The notes under the pieces are model-generated. The model worked only from the letters and a program-made list of their open reading frames with translations, made no database searches and was not told the DNA's origin. Of a stretch of DNA of 8,779 nucleotides, positions 5,410-8,779 are shown one piece after another. The stretch's first letter is position 1. Each line of letters begins with the position of its first letter. A program made the translations under genes and the position numbers. Location of the stretch: the NCBI GenBank assembly GCA_016196905.1, contig JACPWV010000052.1, positions 1 through 8,779 on the forward strand, written 5' to 3'. The stretch is from Chloroflexota bacterium. Lineage in GTDB: Bacteria; Chloroflexota; Anaerolineae; UBA7937; JACPPX01.

Positions 5410-6351
5410 TCAAGGGGCTAAGCGCCCCACCACCGCCCCCCAGTCCTCGCGGGTCATCTCGCGCACTTGGACGAGGCCGCACCGGTGGAACTCGGCGGCT
5501 ACCTCCGGGACGCGCTGCGCCAAGATCCCGCTGCCGATGAGAACCCCGCCCGGCCAGAGATGACCCAGCAGCCCCTGGTCGAGGAAGCGCAGGATGGTGT
5601 CGGCGTAAATGTTGACGACGATCAGATCGAAGCGCCTATCGCTCAGCTCCTCCAGCGAGCCGTATTCCACCCGCACCTGCTGGCCGACGCGATTGGCTTT
5701 CACATTTCGGCGGGTGACCTCGATAGCCAACCCATCCACATCCAGGGCCAGCACCGACCTGGCTCCCAGCTTAGCCGCGGCGATGGCCAGGATGCCCGAA
5801 CCGGTGCCCAGATCGAGGACACGCGCGAAGGGATATAGCTCCTCTTCCAACGCCTCCAGGCAGAGTTGGGTGGTGGGGTGGAGGCCGGTGCCGAAGGCCA
5901 TCCCCGGATCGAGGCGGATCACGACGTCGTCGGGCGCGGGCGAGCCTTCGAGCCAGGAGGGGACGATCATCAAGCGTCGGCCCAGGCGCAGCGGTTTATA
6001 GTCCTTCTTCCAGGCCTCGGCCCAGTCCTCCTCGCGCAGCTCGCGGACGCGCGGCTCGGGTATTCCGCCTGAGGCGGATGTGGCTGCGCTGCCTGATCCG
6101 CCTGAGGCCGACAAGCGGCCCAGATGCCAGAGCGCCTCCTCCAGCCCGCGACGGCGCTGGGCTTGATCGGGCAGAGGAGGGAGGTAAGCCTTGACTTGAA
6201 CGCGGCCGCCCGCCGCGTCCGCCGGGATCTCCAGGACGGCTCCGCCCTGGCCGTAGCGATCGAAATAAGGCCTCACTGCCTCGGCGGTCTCGGGATCCAC
6301 CTCCAGGGAGAACTCAAGCCAGATGCCATCGCGGATCGGTTGCTCGCTCAT
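5410..6351 (-). CDS. prmA: Ribosomal protein L11 methyltransferase
   Basis: PrmA uses S-adenosylmethionine to methylate lysines and the N-terminus of ribosomal protein L11. The 313-residue product has an N-terminal substrate-recognition domain (about 1-80), a linker, and a Rossmann methyltransferase domain. Diagnostic segments are EEDWAEAWKKDYKPLRLG (107-124), DPGMAFGTGLHPTTQLCLEA (148-167), motif I VLDLGTGSG (178-186) and NIYADTI (247-253). The linker holds two copies of the palindromic repeat, read as SASGG at 81-85 and 92-96. The ATG at 6351 has no clear Shine-Dalgarno; its upstream sequence lies in the repeat-rich spacer. Gene order dnaJ-prmA-rsmE is widely conserved in bacteria. The stop overlaps the binding site of the GNAT gene. 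Confidence 0.96.
   Translation of the reverse strand: MSEQPIRDGIWLEFSLEVDPETAEAVRPYFDRYGQGGAVLEIPADAAGGRVQVKAYLPPLPDQAQRRRGLEEALWHLGRLSASGGSGSAATSASGGIPEPRVRELREEDWAEAWKKDYKPLRLGRRLMIVPSWLEGSPAPDDVVIRLDPGMAFGTGLHPTTQLCLEALEEELYPFARVLDLGTGSGILAIAAAKLGARSVLALDVDGLAIEVTRRNVKANRVGQQVRVEYGSLEELSDRRFDLIVVNIYADTILRFLDQGLLGHLWPGGVLIGSGILAQRVPEVAAEFHRCGLVQVREMTREDWGAVVGRLAP
6064..6078. repeat. 15-base palindromic repeat inside prmA, perfect copy
   Basis: TCCGCCTGAGGCGGA is identical to the copy at 4316-4330 in rsmE, 1.7 kb away. On the coding strand it is read in frame as SASGG (residues 92-96 of PrmA). The copy sits in the linker between the two domains, where extra residues are tolerated. Confidence 0.75.
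6097..6111. repeat. 15-base palindromic repeat inside prmA, one-mismatch copy
   Basis: TCCGCCTGAGGCCGA differs from the perfect copy by one base. It begins exactly 33 bases after that copy, so both are read as SASGG (this one at residues 81-85). The intervening codons give SGSAAT. Confidence 0.7.
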
Positions 6352-6356
6352 TGGCT

Positions 6357-6468
6357 TAAGATGCCCGAGTCAGCTCGAAGGTTTGGGCTTCGAGGACGAA
6401 GGACGACGCTACCTTGGATGCAACTGGCCGGGCCGATGGTGCAGGCGATCTTGGTGCGGGGCATCTTA
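6357..6468. repeat. Possible small element with inverted ends (MITE-like)
   Basis: TAAGATGCCC (6357-6366) and GGGCATCTTA (6459-6468) are perfect 10-base inverted repeats bounding 92 bases. Each end has a TA, as expected for a TA target duplication. Inside is a perfect hairpin CTCGAAG/CTTCGAG (6374-6380 and 6388-6394) and one CGACGCTAC. One 10-base inverted pair at this distance is expected by chance in a window of this length, so the case is weak. Confidence 0.3.
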
Positions 6469-6476
6469 TTTTCTCA

Positions 6477-6506
6477 TGTCATCCTGAGCCGAAGGCGAAG
6501 GATCTC
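6477..6506. repeat. Hairpin repeat on the 3' side of the GIY-YIG gene
   Basis: The 30-base unit starts TGTCATCCTGAGCC and ends CGAAGGATCTC. It folds as outer stem ATCCT/AGGAT, a symmetric GA/GA internal loop, inner stem GCC/GGC and a GAA loop. It matches the unit at 6809-6842 in inverted orientation. It ends four bases from the nuclease stop codon. The form TCATxCTGAGC...CGAAG is familiar to me as a dispersed repeat in several bacterial phyla (recollection, not searched). Confidence 0.75.
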
Positions 6507-6510
6507 CGGC

Positions 6511-6801
6511 TCATTCCCAATCCTCGCTCAAGTCCCTCCATTGGGGATTCAGGGACTCAATTAGTGCGATCTTCTTGGCACGAAGCCAGCCCTTGATCTG
6601 CTTCTCGCGGGCTATTGCGGAGCGGACCTCATCCGTTGATTCAAAATAAGCCAGGGAGGTTATGTTGTATTTCTGCGCGAAACCCTCGACCAGCTTTTGT
6701 TTGTGCTCCCGAACGCGACGCCTCAAGTCATTGGTCATACCAGTATAGAGTGTCCCTGATCGGTTGGTCATGATGTAGACGTAGTACTGCTTGCTCATCA
6801 T
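6511..6801 (-). CDS. Small GIY-YIG nuclease-domain protein
   Basis: The 96-residue product is a single GIY-YIG domain, the size usual for the stand-alone family. It opens MMSKQYYVYIMTNRSGTLYTG: YVY (7-9) and LYTG (18-21) are the GIY and YIG elements. The other expected residues are present: Arg in NDLRRRV (24-30), His33, Glu66 in AIAREKQIKGW and Asn85 in SLNPQW, so the nuclease should be active. GIY-YIG enzymes cut one DNA strand using Tyr, Arg and a metal held by Glu. The role of the small stand-alone members is not settled. The gene fills the space between two inverted hairpin repeats: the start is 7 bases from one, the stop 4 bases from the other. No strong Shine-Dalgarno is visible. It separates dnaJ from prmA, and looks like mobile cargo rather than a member of that operon (inference). 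Confidence 0.9.
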   Translation of the reverse strand: MMSKQYYVYIMTNRSGTLYTGMTNDLRRRVREHKQKLVEGFAQKYNITSLAYFESTDEVRSAIAREKQIKGWLRAKKIALIESLNPQWRDLSEDWE

Positions 6802-6808
6802 AGCGTAT

Positions 6809-6842
6809 GAGATGCTTCGCCCCTTCGGGGCTCAGCATGACA
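6809..6842. repeat. Hairpin repeat on the 5' side of the GIY-YIG gene
   Basis: The inverted copy of the unit at 6477-6506, 34 bases long. Read on the minus strand it folds as outer stem ATGCT/AGCAT, GA/GA internal loop, inner stem GCCCC/GGGGC and a GAA loop. Relative to the other copy, both partners of one outer pair have changed (C-G to G-C) and the inner stem has two more pairs, so the fold is kept while the bases differ. Confidence 0.75.
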
Positions 6843-6889
6843 GACTAATATTGTCCCTCAGGCTCGAGTTCGTCCCTTCCCGCCTCCCT

Positions 6890-6944
6890 GTAGCGTCGCC
6901 TTTCAGAGCAACATCTCTTCCATCGGGCTAAAGCCCGACGCTAC
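6890..6944. repeat. REP-like inverted repeat downstream of dnaJ
   Basis: GTAGCGTCG (6890-6898) and CGACGCTAC (6936-6944) are perfect 9-base inverted repeats. Inside, adjacent to the right arm, is the hairpin TCGGGC-TAAA-GCCCGA (6923-6938). It starts five bases past the dnaJ stop codon on the transcript. No T run follows, so it is a mediocre terminator; it could protect the mRNA end. I recall similar GTAGCGTCGGGC repeats in other bacterial genomes but could not search. Confidence 0.55.
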
Positions 6945-6948
6945 CCTC

Positions 6949-8079
6949 TCACCCCCTGAACACATCGCGAAAACGATCGAACAAGCCCTTCTCGCCTCGG
7001 GGCAAGGGCTCCTGGCCCAGGGTGCGGGCCAGCTGCGTGAGGAGGTCTCGCTGCTCGGCGCTAAGCTGCTGGGGCACGACCACGAACACGCTGATCAGTT
7101 GGTCGCCGCGGCCGGTCCCGTGCAAACGCGGGATGCCCACGCCGCGGAGCCGGAAGGTTTCCCCCGTCTGGGTCCCGGGCGGGATGCTGAGGTTGGCCGG
7201 GCCATCCAGGGTGGGGACCTCGATCTCGTCGCCCAGGGCGGCCTGGGCCATATTGATGGGCAGTTCCAGGAGCACGTTGCTGTTACGGCGCTTGAAGTGG
7301 GGGTGGGGCTGGACGGTCACCGCGATGTAGAGGTTGCCCGCGGGTCCCCCCCGCGTGCCGGCATCGCCCTCGCCGCTGAGGCGCAGTTGGTAGCCGGAGT
7401 CGATGCCCGGTGGGATGCGCACGGCCAGGCGCTTGCTGCGCCGCACCCGGCGCTGGCTGCGGCATTCGGGGCAGGGGCGAGTGATGACCTCCCCCTCGCC
7501 CTGGCACAGGGAACAGGTATTGACGCTGATGAAGGAGCCGAAGAAGGTTTGGCGGGCACGTCTCTCTTCCCCGCTCCCGTTGCATTGGGGGCAGCGGCGC
7601 GGCTCGGCGCCGGGATCCGAGCCCGAGCCCTGGCAGGTCGGGCAGACTTCCAGGCGCTCGATCTCGATCTCCTTTTCAGTCCCGAAGGCGGCCTCCTCGA
7701 AGCTGAGCATTAAGTCGTAGCGCAAATCCGCGCCGCGCTGGGCGTACGAGCGCGGCCCACGCCTGGCCCGGCCGGGAAAGCCGAATAACTCCTCAAAGAT
7801 ATCCCCGAAGCCAAAGCCGAAGCCCGGCTCGAAGGTCGGAGGCACCTGCCCGAAGCGGTCGTACTGGGCGCGCTTCTGGGGATCGCTCAAAACTTCATAG
7901 GCTTCGTTGATCTCTTTGAAGCGCTCGGACGCGTCCGGGCCCTTATTCACATCGGGGTGGTACTGACGGGCCAGACGGCGATAGGCCCGCTTGATCTCCT
8001 GCTCCGAGGCGGAGGGATCCACCCCTAAAATCTCATAGTAGCTGCGTCGTGCGCTCATCTTTTCCGACGATTCATTCAT
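6949..8079 (-). CDS. dnaJ: Chaperone protein DnaJ (Hsp40)
   Basis: DnaJ hands unfolded proteins to DnaK and stimulates its ATPase in the cytoplasm. The 376-residue product has the full type I layout. The J domain is residues 12-77, with the HPD motif at 41-43. The Gly/Phe-rich region is at 84-103. The zinc-binding cysteine pairs are at 146/149, 163/166, 189/192 and 203/206, and two substrate-binding beta domains run to the end. The fourth zinc box reads CPECRSQR and lacks the glycines of CxxCxGxG, though both cysteines are kept. The start could be Met1 (8079) or Met8, just before [12 protein letters not shown]; neither has a clear Shine-Dalgarno, and a strong hairpin lies upstream of Met1. 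No dnaK or grpE is adjacent: the upstream gene is a hydrolase-like one, so dnaJ probably begins its own unit. Confidence 0.96.
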   Translation of the reverse strand: MNESSEKMSARRSYYEILGVDPSASEQEIKRAYRRLARQYHPDVNKGPDASERFKEINEAYEVLSDPQKRAQYDRFGQVPPTFEPGFGFGFGDIFEELFGFPGRARRGPRSYAQRGADLRYDLMLSFEEAAFGTEKEIEIERLEVCPTCQGSGSDPGAEPRRCPQCNGSGEERRARQTFFGSFISVNTCSLCQGEGEVITRPCPECRSQRRVRRSKRLAVRIPPGIDSGYQLRLSGEGDAGTRGGPAGNLYIAVTVQPHPHFKRRNSNVLLELPINMAQAALGDEIEVPTLDGPANLSIPPGTQTGETFRLRGVGIPRLHGTGRGDQLISVFVVVPQQLSAEQRDLLTQLARTLGQEPLPRGEKGLFDRFRDVFRG

Positions 8080-8083
8080 GTCC

Positions 8084-8125
8084 GGGCGGGGGTCCCGACT
8101 GGGTCGGGACCGACTCGCCCCGCCC
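8084..8125 (-). promoter_or_regulatory. Large GC hairpin just upstream of dnaJ
   Basis: Inner arms GGTCCCGAC (8091-8099) and GTCGGGACC (8103-8111) are perfect over 9 bases with a 3-base loop. Outer arms GGGCGGGG (8084-8091) and CCCCGCCC (8118-8125) extend it, with a 6-base bulge on one side. The hairpin ends four bases from the dnaJ ATG at 8079, so in the mRNA it would obstruct that start. No T run follows, so it is not a typical terminator. It could act as a heat-sensitive leader structure or be an inserted palindrome. Confidence 0.5.
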
Positions 8126-8149
8126 TACCTCGCTGAGCTGAAAGGATCG

Positions 8150-8182
8150 ATACTTCTAAGTATACCTCAGGTCATATGCGCA
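8150..8182 (-). promoter_or_regulatory. Weak promoter-like sequence upstream of dnaJ
   Basis: The minus strand has TATACT (8164-8159, 5 of 6 to TATAAT) overlapping a palindrome ATACTT-AG-AAGTAT (8150-8163). The nearest -35-like TTGCGC (8182-8177) is only 13 bases upstream, which is too close. The AT-rich patch in a GC-rich spacer, in the right place for dnaJ, is the main support. It does not match the CIRCE operator. Confidence 0.25.
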
Positions 8183-8206
8183 ATGGCCGATGGCACGGTC
8201 GAGGGC

Positions 8207-8779
8207 TCACACACGCACGAAGCGCTCCCAGGCTGCGTTCCAGATGCGGGCCACTGCGGCGATGGCATCGTGGAAGATGGCGTTGGTAACCTCGTGGAAG
8301 GCTGCCGCGCCGATGGCCGCCTGCATCGCCGAGGCCGACGGATAGGGGTTGTCGATCCACTTGCGCGAGACGGCGTAGGAAACCCGACAGATAGCGAACA
8401 TCTCGTCCCACTCATCCCCCGTCAGCGTCCAGCCGATGCGGCCATCTAACCTATAGCGAGGGCCGGTGTCGATGGCCAGGGGCGAGTTAATCGGCAACTG
8501 GGTAACCAATTGGCTGACCGACTTCGGCGTGCGCTGGTGCAGTACGAATTGTTCGTCGCTGGGCAGGTAGCTCTCCCACTCCGCTTCGATGCTGTCGTGC
8601 AACTTGTCAGGCAGGCGGCTGGCGCCTCCGATCTTCATGTCGCGCAGATCGCAGTGCAGGGGCATGTGGGCGTCGGCGATGTAGTGAGCCAGCATGAAGC
8701 AGGTCATGGCGATCTGGCGGGCCGAGAAGTTGGGCGAGCGCGAGAGATCGCGCACCTTCTGGGTGGTCAATTGGGCCCC
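8207..8779 (-). CDS. Zinc-dependent hydrolase-like protein (S1/P1 nuclease or phospholipase C fold), C-terminal part
   Basis: The frame is open to the window edge and ends at TGA (8209-8207), so 190 C-terminal residues are visible and the N-terminus is missing. A TTG at 8770 lies in frame but the frame continues past it, so it need not be the start. The key motif is LAHYIADAHMPLHC (residues 30-43 of the visible part), with His32, Asp36, His38 and His42, followed by LHDSIEAEWE (60-69). The HYxxDxxxPLH pattern is the zinc-binding signature of S1/P1 nucleases and zinc-dependent phospholipases C, all-helical enzymes that cut phosphodiester bonds. The two families share the fold and I cannot choose between them from this fragment; the family is inferred from that motif alone. 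Such proteins are often secreted, but the signal peptide region is out of view. Confidence 0.7.
   Translation of the reverse strand, partial: GAQLTTQKVRDLSRSPNFSARQIAMTCFMLAHYIADAHMPLHCDLRDMKIGGASRLPDKLHDSIEAEWESYLPSDEQFVLHQRTPKSVSQLVTQLPINSPLAIDTGPRYRLDGRIGWTLTGDEWDEMFAICRVSYAVSRKWIDNPYPSASAMQAAIGAAAFHEVTNAIFHDAIAAVARIWNAAWERFVRV

Larger units (their letters stand above)
6352..6948. other. Repeat-rich spacer between dnaJ and prmA
   Basis: This 597-base space contains a single gene (the GIY-YIG nuclease, 6511-6801) and at least three kinds of short repeat: a possible 112-base element with inverted ends (6357-6468), two hairpin repeats bracketing the nuclease gene (6477-6506 and 6809-6842), and the 9-mer CGACGCTAC in three places (6404-6412, inverted at 6890-6898, and 6936-6944). 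In many bacteria dnaJ and prmA sit close together, so this spacer looks like an insertion hot spot (inference). Confidence 0.6.

Noticed and set aside
5399..5482. Longer N-terminus for the GNAT gene
   Set aside because: It would overlap prmA and adds a low-complexity stretch. The GAGGGAG site favours the ATG at 5398.
7099..7713. 204-codon plus-strand frame opposite dnaJ
   Set aside because: It is an antisense shadow of the zinc-finger and beta-domain codons, and the Gly/Ala-rich product matches nothing.
8091..8163. CIRCE (HrcA) operator upstream of dnaJ
   Set aside because: Neither the GC hairpin nor the ATACTT palindrome contains the GCACTC/GAGTGC arms of CIRCE.
8768..8770. TTG as start of the right-edge hydrolase gene
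   Set aside because: The frame stays open upstream to the edge and a domain of this fold needs more N-terminal sequence, so the gene is treated as partial.

Overview
The window is GC-rich bacterial DNA in which every gene I can support is on the minus strand. Three things point to a member of the Chloroflexota or a relative: the order dnaJ - prmA - rsmE, a lipoprotein with a long Thr/Pro linker ahead of a beta-propeller, and the abundance of short palindromic repeats between and inside genes. That placement is inference from gene style and was not tested phylogenetically.

In minus-strand reading order, from the right edge to the left, the layout is as follows. A secreted-hydrolase-like gene with an HxxxDxHxPLH motif runs off the right edge. 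After a 127-base spacer with a very GC-rich hairpin comes dnaJ (Hsp40 co-chaperone). The 597-base space between dnaJ and prmA is not empty: it holds a small GIY-YIG nuclease gene fitted between two inverted hairpin repeats, plus other short repeats. Then come prmA (methylates ribosomal protein L11), a GNAT acetyltransferase gene whose ribosome binding site overlaps the prmA stop codon, and rsmE (methylates U1498 of 16S rRNA). After a 344-base gap is a half-size ABC exporter gene, then a seven-bladed YVTN beta-propeller lipoprotein gene, then a 411-base control region with two opposed promoter-like sequences, a palindrome and two terminator-like hairpins. At the left edge is the start of a small secreted protein of unknown function.

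The dnaJ-prmA-rsmE block is a housekeeping group combining protein folding and ribosome modification. The GIY-YIG cassette and the GNAT gene look like insertions into it. The ABC exporter and the propeller lipoprotein are cell-envelope genes with no clear link to that block.

The strongest candidate for something undescribed is the GIY-YIG cassette (6477-6842). The two flanking repeats fold into the same hairpin, and they differ by a paired C-G to G-C change that keeps the stem. This resembles the relation between REP sequences and RAYT transposases, but with a GIY-YIG nuclease. A second point is a 15-base palindrome (TCCGCCTGAGGCGGA and variants) inserted in frame in both prmA and rsmE. A third is the palindrome at 475-518, whose outer arms overlap the -35 boxes of two divergent promoters.
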